Origin: Bacillus sp. AFS041924
Lineage (GTDB): Bacteria; Bacillota; Bacilli; Bacillales; Bacillaceae_G
Reading direction: 5' to 3'
Assembly: GCF_002577195.1 (NCBI RefSeq)
Contig: NZ_NULG01000038.1
Location: 1 to 48,324 of the forward strand
DNA length: 48,324 nt
In this document: positions 1 through 9,621 of the stretch, piece after piece
Layout: each line of letters starts with the position of its first letter
Position numbering within the stretch: position 1 is the stretch's first letter
Notes under the pieces: model-generated
Databases searched by the model: none
What the model saw: only the letters and a program-made list of their open reading frames with translations
What the model was told of the DNA's origin: nothing
Position numbers and translations under genes: made by a program

Positions 1-20
1 GTAGAACGTCGCCTGGTAAA

Positions 21-57
21 CAAAGCATCAGCTAATAAGCTGATGCTTTGTTTTTTG
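21..57 (+). terminator. Rho-independent terminator of an upstream unit
   Basis: A perfect 12-bp stem (21-32 with 39-50) with a 6-nt loop is followed directly by a T run. It probably ends a transcript that enters from the left edge of the window. No coding sequence is visible before it. Confidence 0.85.
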
Positions 58-281
58 TTTATATTTAAATATGCGATTACTTCGCATAATTTTAATAGAA
101 GCTGCCATAAATAGATAAAATAGGAAAATGCCAAGTTAAAGGACAAATAATAAATAAAATGAAAAAGGTACATGTTTCTTTTCAAAATGATAAAAATTAA
201 TAAAGTAAACAATAATATTAATGCTGGGCAAACACCCTTAAATAGAAATCTACATAGTTTAGATTGAATGGAGGGAAAAAG

Positions 282-1379
282 ATGAGAGGAAAAATACTCA
301 ATTATTATGCAGGTGGTAATACTGCAAAAGGGTTTTATAATCTCTATGACTCAGCTTTAGAGGGTTTAGATAAACTATTCATTCTAAAAGGTGGTCCTGG
401 TACTGGTAAGTCAACATTAATGAAGTCGATTGGTGAATTGATTGTAAACAAAGGGATTGATATTGAATATTTACATTGTTCCTCAGATACTAATTCAATT
501 GATGGATTAATTATCCCAAAATTTCAAATAGGTATAGTGGATGGTACAGCCCCACATGTAATTGAACCTAAAGCTCCGGGTGTTATTGAAGAATATGTAA
601 ATTTAGGTGTTGCATGGGACTCTAAGGAGTTGTCTTTACACAAAGAAGCAATCCTATCACTAAATGATGAAATTTCTAAGAAGTTTCAGAAAGCTTATGA
701 CACATTTGCAGCATCTTTAAAGGCTCATGATGGGATTGAAGAAGTTTATATTTCAAATATGGATTTTGTAGAAGCTAATAAACTAACGAATGAATTGATA
801 GCGCTTTTCTATGGTAATGATCGTAATAATGAAAAAGACTCTAAAGTAAAACATCGATTTTTAGGTGCAGCAACGCCAAGTGGTGCAGTAGATTATGTTC
901 AAAATTTAACAGAAGACATTGAAAAACGTTATTTTATTAAAGGTAGAGCTGGTTCCGGTAAATCAACGATGTTAAAGAAGATAGCAGCTGCAGGAGAAGA
1001 AAGAGGCTTTGATGTAGAGATATATCATTGTGGGTTTGATCCAAACAGCCTTGACATGGTAATTATTCCTGAAAAAAGTATTGCAATCTTTGATAGTACA
1101 GCACCACATGAATATTTTCCTGATCGTGAAAATGATGAGATTATTGATATGTACGAAAGATGCATAACACCGGGTACGGATGAGAAATATGCTGATGAAA
1201 TTGAAAGAACAACAAATTTATATAAAGAGAAAATGAAAGAAGCAATTTCTTACTTGGCTGAAGCTAAGGTTCTCAGAGATGAATTAGAAGCAATCTATAT
1301 TGGAGCAATGGACTTTTCAAAAGTTGATAAAATTCAATCTGAATTAATAGAAGAAATTGAAAGTATTATTAAACAGTAA
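282..1379 (+). CDS. PRK06851-type ATPase with two tandem P-loop domains
   Basis: The protein has 365 residues and two Walker A motifs: GGPGTGKS at about residues 37-44 and GRAGSGKS at about 221-228. Each is followed by the same block, an HC pair, then an N-S-x-D motif, a hydrophobic stretch ending IIP, and D-x-TAPH. It therefore looks like an internal duplication of one NTPase domain (about 1-190 and 195-365). I recognise the overall type as the PRK06851 family, whose function is unknown. No signal peptide or membrane segment is visible, so it is probably cytosolic. The start is the ATG at 282, preceded 6 nt upstream by GGAGGG (270-275). An in-frame TTG at 264 has no such site. It stands alone between terminators. 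The family is confident; the role is not known. Confidence 0.8.
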   Translation: MRGKILNYYAGGNTAKGFYNLYDSALEGLDKLFILKGGPGTGKSTLMKSIGELIVNKGIDIEYLHCSSDTNSIDGLIIPKFQIGIVDGTAPHVIEPKAPGVIEEYVNLGVAWDSKELSLHKEAILSLNDEISKKFQKAYDTFAASLKAHDGIEEVYISNMDFVEANKLTNELIALFYGNDRNNEKDSKVKHRFLGAATPSGAVDYVQNLTEDIEKRYFIKGRAGSGKSTMLKKIAAAGEERGFDVEIYHCGFDPNSLDMVIIPEKSIAIFDSTAPHEYFPDRENDEIIDMYERCITPGTDEKYADEIERTTNLYKEKMKEAISYLAEAKVLRDELEAIYIGAMDFSKVDKIQSELIEEIESIIKQ

Positions 1380-1399
1380 AATTATATTAATTGGAAGAA

Positions 1400-1427
1400 G
1401 GTGCACCCAAATCGGTACGCCTTTTTT
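1400..1427 (+). terminator. Terminator after the tandem P-loop ATPase gene
   Basis: An 8-bp stem with one mismatch (1400-1407 with 1414-1421) has a 6-nt loop and is followed by six T. It lies 20 nt after the stop codon. Confidence 0.7.
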
Positions 1428-1861
1428 ATTATTTTTAAGGGAAGAAAGTATTAGTACTTTTTAATTATTTTTCTTCGACATTCGAGAAAATACACGCTTA
1501 ATTAATTGAATTTTCTTTATATTTTAACAAATACTGATAGAAAACAATCAGAAAAACTAAAGAAAACCGACATGATTTTCTATTTTTCGATTAGTTATTT
1601 AGCATTTTTAACATTAAGTATGGCTTATAATGAGTTTTTTTGTATTTATTTGTAAAAAAATATCACATCAAATTATGGCAATTTCCCCCAATTTACTTCG
1701 GTATATGATGAATGTACATTTAGATTGTATGTATTTACTTGCATAGTGATAAGAGTTGGTCAGATCAAATTGATAATCTATTTTTTAAACTACTAATCTC
1801 TTAATCATCGTATTAAAGCTAAAATATCTATAATTTTACATTTATAAAAGGAGAGGCATTT
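1428..1861. other. AT-rich intergenic region before the protease gene
   Basis: About 430 nt without a credible gene. The last part carries a strong ribosome binding site, AAGGAGAGG (1848-1855), for the protease gene. I could not fix a promoter: a TATAAT at 1626-1631 lacks a good -35, and TTGATA at 1770-1775 lacks a well-spaced -10. The length suggests regulatory DNA, but nothing more can be supported. Confidence 0.4.
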
Positions 1862-4800
1862 ATGAAATTAAGAATGTTAATACCGTTTAAAGTAATGACA
1901 ACTGTAGCGATATCTTCTTTGATTTTCTCATCATATACAGCTCTTGCAGACAATACATCTATATCTCAGTCGGAAAAAAACCAAGTGCCGCAATTACTGG
2001 AAAAAGGTTCAAAAGATAAAAATAGCTTTTATCATGACGTTAAAAAAGAGGATCCAGAAAATAGCTATAAACCAACAGATAAGGTTAGATTTATTGTAGA
2101 GGTTGAACAACCAACAGCAACTGTCACATCAAAATCGAACAAAAGATCCTTATTAAAAGAAAAACAGGACAGAGTAATCGATGTCATCAACAAGAAACAT
2201 AAATCTAAATCAAATTTACCTAAATTAAAGCAACGATTTTTTGAAGGGTTTAATGGATTTAGTGTTGAGACAGAATATCAGAATTTAAATGAAATTAAGG
2301 CTATTCCTGGTGTACTTCACGTAAATGTTGCGAGAACATTCCATGAAACGATGGCAACGAGTAAAGAACTAGTACAAGCTCAAAAGGTTTGGAACCAATA
2401 TGGCTACGAAGGAGAAGGGTTACTTGTAGCCATCGTCGATTCTGGTATCGATTATACTCATAAGGACATGACTTTAACTGAAAAGGGTAAGCAAAAAGAA
2501 AAGTTAACGCAAAGTGGAATTAAAAGTAAACTAGACGCTACATCAGTAAATGATGTATGGTACACAGATAAAGTTCCATCGGGCTATGATTGGGCTGATC
2601 ATGATACAGATGTTATACCTCGTGGAGATGGAAGCCCACATGGTACACATGTTGCAGGTACAGTTGCTGCAAATGGTGACGAGGTAAATGGTGGGGTTCA
2701 AGGAATCGCTCCTGGAACTCAATTATTAGCTGAAAAAGTATTCTCCGATTTAGGTGGAGGTGCTTATGAGGATGACCTCATCGCAGGTATTGAGCATGCA
2801 GTTACAATGGGCGCAGACGTTATTAATATGAGCTTAGGTGTAGATTCTGGTTTTGTAGGAGAAGATTTTGACCCGGTACAAAAAGCAATTCGTGTAGCAA
2901 CAGAGCAAGGTACCCTAGTTGTGGTTGCTGCAGGAAATTCAGCTTATAGTACAGAAAATAATTTATTTTTTGAGCCTGCAGCACAACCATATGCGGAAAA
3001 CCCTGATATTGGAACAGTAGGTGCACCGGGGGTAAGTCCATTTGCTTTATCAGTTGCTTCTTATGAAAATTCAAACATGCACTTAAATACTTTGGGTGAT
3101 GCTAATGGAAATAAACTTCCTTTCCAAGACCAAACTATGTTTGCCCCAACAAAAAACTTTAAGCTCTCTAAAAATTTAACACCTGGGCAAGAGTATGAAA
3201 TGGTATATGTTGGTGAAGGTTCGAAACCAACTGATTTTAACAATAAAAACGTAGAAGGAAAAATCGTTGTAGCAAAAATGAATAATCAATATACATCTTA
3301 TTCGTTTGTTCAGTTTAATGCTGCAAAAAATAAAGCAAAAGCTGTTATTGTTATCCCACCTAATAATTTACCTGATTACCCGTATCTAAGATTTAGTGAA
3401 TTTTCAATTCCAGCTGCTACAACAGGTAAAGTAGTAGGTCAAGAGTTAATCAATAAACTATCAAATAATCAAGTTGTTAAAATGAAATTAGATGGGGATA
3501 TTTGGGTCGATAATCCAGATAAAAATACGATGTCAGATTTTACTTCATATGGTGCACCAAGTACTTTAGATTTTAAACCAGAAATTTCTGCGCCTGGTGG
3601 AAACATCTATTCAACTGTACCTGGTAATGACTATGAGGTAATGAGTGGTACATCAATGGCAACCCCTCATGTCGCAGGTGGTTCAGCATTAGTGCTACAG
3701 TCACTATATGAAAAGGGATTGCAACATTCTGAAGATTCAGCATTAAAAGCCAAAATTGCATTAATGAACACATCCAGTATTGTAATGGATCCAAAAACAA
3801 ACGGGGAAGTTCCTTATTCACCACGAGTACAGGGGTCGGGGGTGATGCAAATTCAAAATGCAATTAAAACACCAGTAATTGTGACAAGAAAAGACACACC
3901 ACTAGAGCAAGCGGGAGCAGTAGCATTAAAAGAAATTAAAAACGATCGAGCGATCTTTAATTTAAATGTAGAATCTCTAGAATCGAAAAATCCAAAAGTA
4001 GAATACGAATACTCTGTTAATGTAGACCTCTTAACAGATGAAACAAAAACAAAGCAGTTTGACTTAGATAGTGATGGAGCTTTAGATTCAAAGGATTATT
4101 TAACTTTAAGTAGTAAACGAATCGAAGGTGCTTCTATCTATGTAAATGGAGAAAAGTTAACTGGGACAGAAGGCGGGAAAATAAAAATTAAACCCGGAAA
4201 AGAGAAAAATCTAAACGTCGAGATTCGTTTCCCTAGAACATTAAGAAAGAATGCATTCGTTGAAGGATTTGTTCGCCTAATTCCAAAGGATCAAACTAAA
4301 GCAGTACCTTTATCGATTCCGTACATGGGCTTCAATGGAAAATGGGATGAACCAAGAAATATCGATCCACCAGCGTGGGAAAAGGATGCGTTTTTAGGTT
4401 ACACAGCACTTTGGGATGGAACTTCTGAACGCTATCCAAAAGGGTATAACTCATCGACTGGTACATTTGATCTTAGTAAAATTGCTATTTCTCCAAACTA
4501 CCATTTAGGTGGAATTTATTCTTCATTTACAGCTTTGCGAAATTTAGCAAAAACCGAAATGTATATCGAAAATCAAAAAGGCAAAATAGTGAAATATTTA
4601 GGAGATTTTAGTGAATTTAATGGTGCTCCATATAAATTCAGAAAGAATATTATGTCATACGGTGATACAAGCTATAATGAACTTTATGCTTGGAATATGA
4701 CAGATGCGTCTGGTCAAGTTGTTCCTGACGGAGATTATAAATATGTTATCCGTACCACATTAGACTATCCAGGAGCTAAACCACAGGAAGTAAAAATGCC

Positions 4801-5362
4801 GGTAAAGGTTGATTCAATACTTCCTAAAGTCACAGATATTCGGGTAACTCCAAAAGATGGAAAATACGAAATATCTTGGAAAGGTACCGATAATGAAAGT
4901 GGATATATAGCTTCTGTTGTTTGGGTTAACGGAAACTATTATACACCGGGGGCTGCACAAACTTTACTAGTAAATATCGAACCAAAAAGTATTGTGATTG
5001 GTGGAGCTGACAACGCATTTAATCACTCTTATGCTGTATGGGGAGATCAAAGTGCGAAATATATGAGTGAATGGATGGTACTTTCGAACAGAAGTGTATA
5101 TCCGACAACAAATATTAACAAGAATAGAGTGGCTTCAGTCGACTTCTTTGCTCAAAACAGAGTAGATTGGAATTTTAATGTGAAAGACGCTAATGGAAAT
5201 GTAGTAGATACATTCGAGTTTAAAAACGAAAAAGAAGTTCATACAAAATGGTACCCAAAAGCAGATTTGCCAAGCGGAACATATTATATTTCTGCTGATG
5301 TTGTAACGAAAGATGGGTTTACAGTAACATCAACTCCGACGAAAGTAACAGTTCTTCAGTAA
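1862..5362 (+). CDS. Large secreted subtilisin-like (S8) serine protease
   Basis: The protein has 1166 residues. Residues 1-29 are a signal peptide, with a likely cut after TALA. An I9-type propeptide follows (about 74-162). The S8 catalytic domain has Asp193 (AIVDSGID), His260 (HGTHVAG), oxyanion Asn359 (AAGNS) and Ser598 (GTSMATPH). A PA-like insert lies between them at about 430-540, as in Vpr and lactocepin/C5a-peptidase-type subtilases. After the catalytic domain comes a Fn3-like region (about 680-835) with a calcium-loop-like D-x-D-x-D-G-x-x-D motif at 734-742, then further beta-rich domains, one containing a FlgD-like PDGDYKY segment. There is no LPXTG or SLH anchor, so it is probably released. 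It is longer than Vpr (about 800). It forms a single-gene unit and its substrate is unknown. Confidence 0.9.
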   Translation: MKLRMLIPFKVMTTVAISSLIFSSYTALADNTSISQSEKNQVPQLLEKGSKDKNSFYHDVKKEDPENSYKPTDKVRFIVEVEQPTATVTSKSNKRSLLKEKQDRVIDVINKKHKSKSNLPKLKQRFFEGFNGFSVETEYQNLNEIKAIPGVLHVNVARTFHETMATSKELVQAQKVWNQYGYEGEGLLVAIVDSGIDYTHKDMTLTEKGKQKEKLTQSGIKSKLDATSVNDVWYTDKVPSGYDWADHDTDVIPRGDGSPHGTHVAGTVAANGDEVNGGVQGIAPGTQLLAEKVFSDLGGGAYEDDLIAGIEHAVTMGADVINMSLGVDSGFVGEDFDPVQKAIRVATEQGTLVVVAAGNSAYSTENNLFFEPAAQPYAENPDIGTVGAPGVSPFALSVASYENSNMHLNTLGDANGNKLPFQDQTMFAPTKNFKLSKNLTPGQEYEMVYVGEGSKPTDFNNKNVEGKIVVAKMNNQYTSYSFVQFNAAKNKAKAVIVIPPNNLPDYPYLRFSEFSIPAATTGKVVGQELINKLSNNQVVKMKLDGDIWVDNPDKNTMSDFTSYGAPSTLDFKPEISAPGGNIYSTVPGNDYEVMSGTSMATPHVAGGSALVLQSLYEKGLQHSEDSALKAKIALMNTSSIVMDPKTNGEVPYSPRVQGSGVMQIQNAIKTPVIVTRKDTPLEQAGAVALKEIKNDRAIFNLNVESLESKNPKVEYEYSVNVDLLTDETKTKQFDLDSDGALDSKDYLTLSSKRIEGASIYVNGEKLTGTEGGKIKIKPGKEKNLNVEIRFPRTLRKNAFVEGFVRLIPKDQTKAVPLSIPYMGFNGKWDEPRNIDPPAWEKDAFLGYTALWDGTSERYPKGYNSSTGTFDLSKIAISPNYHLGGIYSSFTALRNLAKTEMYIENQKGKIVKYLGDFSEFNGAPYKFRKNIMSYGDTSYNELYAWNMTDASGQVVPDGDYKYVIRTTLDYPGAKPQEVKMPVKVDSILPKVTDIRVTPKDGKYEISWKGTDNESGYIASVVWVNGNYYTPGAAQTLLVNIEPKSIVIGGADNAFNHSYAVWGDQSAKYMSEWMVLSNRSVYPTTNINKNRVASVDFFAQNRVDWNFNVKDANGNVVDTFEFKNEKEVHTKWYPKADLPSGTYYISADVVTKDGFTVTSTPTKVTVLQ

Positions 5363-5380
5363 AAGTCAATAATTGAAAAA

Positions 5381-5427
5381 GCTATCTTTCCCATTTATTA
5401 TAGGGATAGATAGCTTATTTTATTTTT
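5381..5427 (+). terminator. Terminator after the S8 protease gene
   Basis: A 12-bp stem with one mismatch (5381-5392 with 5403-5414) is followed by a T-rich tract. Confidence 0.8.
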
Positions 5428-5551
5428 ACTAAACGAAAAAAGTACTACATGATTCTTTTGGTAACTAGAAATCCGAATAAGAAATAAAAAAATAACAGTT
5501 GCTATCAGTAATTTAATTAAACTAGACATCATAAAATGTTAAAAACATAGT

Positions 5552-5565
5552 AAAACACGAACATT
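5552..5565 (+). promoter_or_regulatory. Candidate PurR box upstream of the pur promoter
   Basis: The core CGAACATT (5558-5565), preceded by an A-rich run, resembles the Bacillus PurBox AWWWCCGAACWWT with one core mismatch. It lies about 70-80 nt upstream of the inferred transcription start, where PurBox1 sits in B. subtilis as I recall it. A partner box in the opposite orientation is only weakly visible, around TTC at 5588-5590. Confidence 0.4.
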
Positions 5566-5598
5566 AAAATATTTTTTTATAAAAACATTCATATTTTA

Positions 5599-5627
5599 TT
5601 GTAAAAAGAGTTAAAAATTGATACTAT
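5599..5627 (+). promoter_or_regulatory. Sigma-A promoter of the purine operon
   Basis: TTGTAA (5599-5604), a 17-bp spacer and TACTAT (5622-5627). Transcription would start near 5634, just before the riboswitch aptamer. Confidence 0.7.
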
Positions 5628-5648
5628 AGAGATAGGAAATTTAGCAAA

Positions 5649-5717
5649 CCTCATATAAGTTTGGGAATATGGCCCAAAAGTTTCTACCTAGTAACCTTAA
5701 ATTACTGGACTATGAGG
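5649..5717 (+). promoter_or_regulatory. Guanine-type purine riboswitch aptamer
   Basis: The three-way junction is complete. P1 is CCTCATA (5649-5655) with TATGAGG (5711-5717). P2 is TTTGGG (5660-5665) with CCCAAA (5673-5678), with loop AATATGG. P3 is 5688-5694 with 5702-5708, with loop CCTTAAA. The conserved GTTTCTACC joins P2 to P3. The specificity base in J3/1 is C (5710, in GGACTATG), which pairs with guanine; adenine-sensing forms carry U there. This is a member of the known Rfam purine riboswitch class. Ligand binding should allow the downstream terminator to form and shut off the operon. Confidence 0.95.
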
Positions 5718-5752
5718 GGAAGTTAATCACACGTGTACGTTAGACTAGTATA

Positions 5753-5810
5753 CGCCTAAGTAGATTATCTTTCTCGACATAGAGGGGATAGTACTATTTA
5801 GGCGTTTTTT
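5753..5810 (+). terminator. Riboswitch-controlled terminator in the pur leader
   Basis: A long imperfect stem (5753-5769 with 5785-5803) is followed by a seven-T run (5804-5810). It lies between the aptamer and purE, so it is the expression platform. An exact antiterminator pairing was not resolved. Confidence 0.85.
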
Positions 5811-5857
5811 GTTGAAAATTTATATAAAAAATAGCGAATTAACTTGGGGGAAAGCAG

Positions 5858-6343
5858 ATGAAACCGGTAGTTGGTGTCATTATGGGGAGTACAAGTGATT
5901 GGGAAACAATGAAAAATGCTTGTGATGTGTTAGAAGAGCTAAATATTAGCTATGAGAAAAGGGTTGTTTCGGCACATCGTACGCCAGATTTAATGTTTGA
6001 ATATGCAGAGGCAGCTAGAGAACGCGGTATTAAAGTAATCATAGCTGGTGCTGGTGGAGCTGCACATTTACCAGGAATGGTAGCAGCAAAAACAACACTT
6101 CCAGTAATCGGTGTACCAGTACAATCAAAAGCTTTAAATGGTTTAGATTCATTATTATCGATTGTGCAAATGCCAGGTGGAGTGCCTGTTGCAACTGTTG
6201 CGATTGGTAAAGCAGGCGCAACGAACGCAGGTTTACTTGCAGCTCAAATATTAAGTATCCAAGATCAAGAAGTTTATTTAGCATTAGAAACTCGTCGTGA
6301 AAACACTACAAAACAAGTATTAGAAAGCAGTGATTCGCTATGA
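5858..6343 (+). CDS. purE: N5-carboxyaminoimidazole ribonucleotide mutase
   Basis: PurE converts N5-CAIR to CAIR, the step after PurK in IMP synthesis. The 161-residue protein has the class I PurE pattern: GSTSDWETM near the N terminus, SAHRTP around residue 40, and the glycine-rich [12 protein letters not shown] loop that binds substrate. The start ATG follows a G-rich site (GGGGGAAAG). This is the first gene after the guanine riboswitch, and its stop overlaps the purK start by 4 nt (ATGA), implying translational coupling. Confidence 0.97.
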   Translation: MKPVVGVIMGSTSDWETMKNACDVLEELNISYEKRVVSAHRTPDLMFEYAEAARERGIKVIIAGAGGAAHLPGMVAAKTTLPVIGVPVQSKALNGLDSLLSIVQMPGGVPVATVAIGKAGATNAGLLAAQILSIQDQEVYLALETRRENTTKQVLESSDSL

Positions 6344-7488
6344 ATAGTAAAGTAATTCTACCAGGACAAACAATAGGGATTATCGGTGGAGGGCAACTTG
6401 GAAGAATGATGGCGCTTTCAGCGAAAGAAATGGGCTATAAGATAGCTGTTTTAGATCCAACTCCAAACTCACCTTGTGGGCAAGTATCTGATATAGAAAT
6501 TACGGCTGAGTATTCCGATATTGAAGCAATTAAACAGCTTGCGGAAGTAAGTGATGTTATAACATATGAATTTGAAAATATAGATGTAAATGCACTTGAG
6601 TATTTAGATGAGCATTCATATTTACCTCAAGGCAGTGAGCTACTAAAGCTAACAAGAAATCGATTAACTGAGAAAACGGCAATTCAAAATTTAGGTATAA
6701 AGGTTGCCCCATTTCGTCTAGTAGAAAACGTGGAGCAATTTTCAAAAGCAGTAACTGCAATCGGGTTACCAGCGGTATTGAAAACGACGACAGGCGGCTA
6801 TGATGGAAAAGGGCAAGTAGTTTTAAAATCCGAAGAAGACTTTGCTGATGGATTAGAACTTGTTAAAAAACAGCAATGTATTCTTGAAGGATGGGTTCCT
6901 TTTGAAAAAGAATTGTCAATAATTGTCGCAAGAAATCGTAATGGAGAGGTAAGTACGTTTCCAATAGCAGAGAATGTACACATTAATCAGATTCTGCATA
7001 CTTCATCTGTACCAGCAAATACTTCGAAATTCGTAATCGAAACAGCTGAAAACTATGCAAAAAAGATTGCGAGTTCATTTCATCTTGTAGGTGTTTTAGC
7101 AATTGAGTTATTTGTAACGGAAGATGAGCAGGTTTATATTAATGAATTAGCTCCGCGTCCACATAATACTGGACACTATACAATGGAAGCAGTAGAAACT
7201 TCACAGTTTAAACAGCATATTCGAGCGGTTTGTAATTTACCATTAGGCAATACAGAATTACTGAAGCCTGTAGTAATGGTCAATATATTAGGTGAACATG
7301 TTGAAGAAGTCTTGAATGTAATGCAAAATGATAGTACATTAAATGTCCATCTTTATGGTAAAGAAGAAAGCAAAAAAGGCCGTAAAATGGGACATATTAA
7401 TATAATGGCAGCATCAACAGAAGAAGCGATGCAAAAAGTAAAAGAGCTAGGGATTTGGGAACAAAGCCCGATGGAGGTAAAAATATGA
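6340..7488 (+). CDS. purK: N5-carboxyaminoimidazole ribonucleotide synthase
   Basis: PurK uses ATP and bicarbonate to carboxylate AIR to N5-CAIR, which PurE then rearranges. The 382-residue ATP-grasp protein opens with a Rossmann-like [13 protein letters not shown] motif (about 13-25). It carries [12 protein letters not shown] and [14 protein letters not shown] in the ATP-grasp core. Length is normal for the family. The gene overlaps purE by 4 nt, and its stop overlaps the purB ATG by 4 nt. Confidence 0.97.
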   Translation: MNSKVILPGQTIGIIGGGQLGRMMALSAKEMGYKIAVLDPTPNSPCGQVSDIEITAEYSDIEAIKQLAEVSDVITYEFENIDVNALEYLDEHSYLPQGSELLKLTRNRLTEKTAIQNLGIKVAPFRLVENVEQFSKAVTAIGLPAVLKTTTGGYDGKGQVVLKSEEDFADGLELVKKQQCILEGWVPFEKELSIIVARNRNGEVSTFPIAENVHINQILHTSSVPANTSKFVIETAENYAKKIASSFHLVGVLAIELFVTEDEQVYINELAPRPHNTGHYTMEAVETSQFKQHIRAVCNLPLGNTELLKPVVMVNILGEHVEEVLNVMQNDSTLNVHLYGKEESKKGRKMGHINIMAASTEEAMQKVKELGIWEQSPMEVKI

Positions 7489-8780
7489 TTGAACGTTATT
7501 CACGCCCAGAAATGGCAGCAATTTGGACAGAAGAAAACAAATTTAAAGCTTGGTTAGAAGTTGAAATCTTAGCATGTGAAGCATGGGCTGAATTAGGAGA
7601 TATTCCTAAAGAAGACGTAAAAGTGTTACGCGAAAAAGCTTCTTTCGATATAAACCGAATTTATGAAATTGAAAAAGAAACACGCCACGACGTAGTTGCA
7701 TTTACTCGTGCAGTTTCTGAAACATTAGGCGACGAACGTAAATGGGTACATTATGGTTTAACATCAACTGACGTAGTAGACACAGCACTTTCTTACTTAC
7801 TACGCCAAGCAAATGATATCCTATTAAAAGATTTAGAGAATTTTATTGGAATCCTTGAAACAAAAGCGAAAGAACATAAATACACAGTTATGATGGGTCG
7901 TACTCACGGTGTACATGCAGAACCAACTACATTTGGATTAAAGCTAGCATTATGGACTGAAGAAATGAAACGTAACTTAGATCGATTTAAAAGTGCGATT
8001 GAATCAGTTCGTGTTGGTAAAATCTCAGGCGCTGTTGGAACATATGCAAATATTCCTCCATTTGTTGAAGAATATGTGTGTGAAAAATTAGGAATTCAAG
8101 CTGCACCAATTTCAACTCAAACATTACAACGTGATCGTCATGCGCACTACATGGCAACATTATCGTTAATTGCAACTTCAATTGAAAAATTTGCAACTGA
8201 AGTACGCGGATTACAAAAAAGTGAAACTCGTGAAGTTGAAGAATTCTTTGCAAAAGGTCAAAAAGGTTCTTCTGCAATGCCACATAAACGTAATCCAATT
8301 GGATCTGAAAATATGACAGGTTTAGCGCGAGTAATCAGAGGTCATATGGTTACGGCTTATGAAAATGTATCACTTTGGCATGAAAGAGATATTTCACATT
8401 CATCAGCTGAAAGAATTATCTTACCAGATGCAACAATCCTTTTAAATTACATGTTAAATCGTTTTGGAAATATCGTTAAAAACCTTACAGTATTCCCTGA
8501 GAATATGAAACGTAACATGGATCGAACTTACGGATTAATTTATTCTCAACGTGTACTACTTGCACTTATTGAAAAAGGTATGTCACGTGAAGAGGCTTAT
8601 GATACTGTTCAACCAAAAGCAATGGAAGCTTGGGAAACTCAAGTACAGTTTAAAGAGCTTGTTGAAGCAGAGGATAAAATTACTTCTTTATTATCTCAAG
8701 AAGAAATTAATGATTGCTTTGACTATAGTTACCACTTAAGTCAAGTCGATACAATTTTTGAACGCTTAGGATTAAATTAA
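7485..8780 (+). CDS. purB: Adenylosuccinate lyase
   Basis: PurB removes fumarate from SAICAR during IMP synthesis and from adenylosuccinate during AMP synthesis. It belongs to the fumarase/aspartase superfamily. The motifs are the [13 protein letters not shown] stretch and the flexible signature loop [15 protein letters not shown] with the catalytic serine. The start is the ATG at 7485 (431 residues, the usual Bacillus length), with GGAGG at 7473-7477. An in-frame TTG at 7455 would add ten residues inside purK and has no support. A 14-bp perfect hairpin follows the gene. Confidence 0.97.
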   Translation: MIERYSRPEMAAIWTEENKFKAWLEVEILACEAWAELGDIPKEDVKVLREKASFDINRIYEIEKETRHDVVAFTRAVSETLGDERKWVHYGLTSTDVVDTALSYLLRQANDILLKDLENFIGILETKAKEHKYTVMMGRTHGVHAEPTTFGLKLALWTEEMKRNLDRFKSAIESVRVGKISGAVGTYANIPPFVEEYVCEKLGIQAAPISTQTLQRDRHAHYMATLSLIATSIEKFATEVRGLQKSETREVEEFFAKGQKGSSAMPHKRNPIGSENMTGLARVIRGHMVTAYENVSLWHERDISHSSAERIILPDATILLNYMLNRFGNIVKNLTVFPENMKRNMDRTYGLIYSQRVLLALIEKGMSREEAYDTVQPKAMEAWETQVQFKELVEAEDKITSLLSQEEINDCFDYSYHLSQVDTIFERLGLN

Positions 8781-8788
8781 TTAGAAAA

Positions 8789-8832
8789 ATTGTTTGGCTA
8801 AGTATATAGAAAAAGTTTCTTAGCCAAACAAT
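8789..8832 (+). other. Perfect 14-bp inverted repeat between purB and purC
   Basis: The arms 8789-8802 and 8819-8832 match perfectly around a 16-nt loop. There is no T run after the stem, so it is not a normal terminator. It lies in the largest gap inside the operon (about 118 nt) and could stabilise or delimit mRNA segments. Confidence 0.7.
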
Positions 8833-8898
8833 TCAAATATCAGATAAAGCATAAATTCTATTGGGTGTTTAAATGAGGATATGGGAGGCATTGTTAGC

Positions 8899-9621
8899 AT
8901 GGCAGAGCAAGTAATGTTGTATGAGGGAAAAGCAAAGAGGATTTTCTCAACTGAAAATCCTGAGATTGTAAGAGTTGAGTACAAAGATTCAGCAACTGCA
9001 TTTAACGGTGAAAAGAAAGCAGAAATTGCCGGTAAAGGTCGCTTGAATAATGCAATTACTAGTTTACTCTTTTCAAAGTTAAAGGAAGCAGGGATTGCAT
9101 CTCATTTCGTAGAAAAAACATCTGAACTTGAACAACTTGTAAAACGAGTAACAATTGTACCAATTGAAGTAGTTGTTAGAAATATCGTTGCTGGAAGCTT
9201 GTCGAAGCGTATGGGATTAGATGAAGGTGTTAAATTAGAAAAGCCAATCATCGAGTTTTACTACAAACGTGACGATTTAGGTGATCCGATTATTAATGAA
9301 GATCATATTGCTGCACTTAAACTTGCAACAACTGAAGATCTTGAAACAATTAAAGAAATTGCTCTCCGTGTTAATGATGTACTAGTAGAACAGTTTAATG
9401 AATGCAGTGTTCGATTAGTCGATTTTAAATTAGAGTTTGGCAAATTAAATGATGGAACAATTTTGTTAGCAGATGAGATTTCACCAGATACTTGCCGATT
9501 ATGGGATAAAGATACAAACGCAAAATTTGATAAAGATGTATTCCGTAGAGATTTAGGTAACTTAACAGATGGATACGAAGAAATTTTAAAACGCTTAGGG
9601 GGATTATCATGTTCAAAGTAA
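8899..9621 (+). CDS. purC: SAICAR synthetase
   Basis: PurC joins CAIR and aspartate with ATP to give SAICAR. The 240-residue protein starts MAEQVMLYEGKAK, which matches the family N terminus. It carries EVVVRNIVAGS and LADEISPDTCRLWD, both conserved ATP/substrate-binding segments. I chose the ATG at 8899 because GGGAGG (8883-8888) lies 10 nt upstream. The in-frame ATG at 8881 would put this site inside the gene. It overlaps purS by 13 nt. Confidence 0.96.
   Translation: MAEQVMLYEGKAKRIFSTENPEIVRVEYKDSATAFNGEKKAEIAGKGRLNNAITSLLFSKLKEAGIASHFVEKTSELEQLVKRVTIVPIEVVVRNIVAGSLSKRMGLDEGVKLEKPIIEFYYKRDDLGDPIINEDHIAALKLATTEDLETIKEIALRVNDVLVEQFNECSVRLVDFKLEFGKLNDGTILLADEISPDTCRLWDKDTNAKFDKDVFRRDLGNLTDGYEEILKRLGGLSCSK

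Noticed and set aside
264-281. TTG start for the ATPase gene
   Set aside because: The ribosome binding site GGAGGG lies inside this extension and fits the ATG at 282.
7455-7484. TTG start for purB inside purK
   Set aside because: The ATG at 7485 has GGAGG at good spacing and gives the usual 431 residues.
8789-8832. Terminator after purB
   Set aside because: The stem is strong but there is no T run, and purC and the rest of the operon follow.
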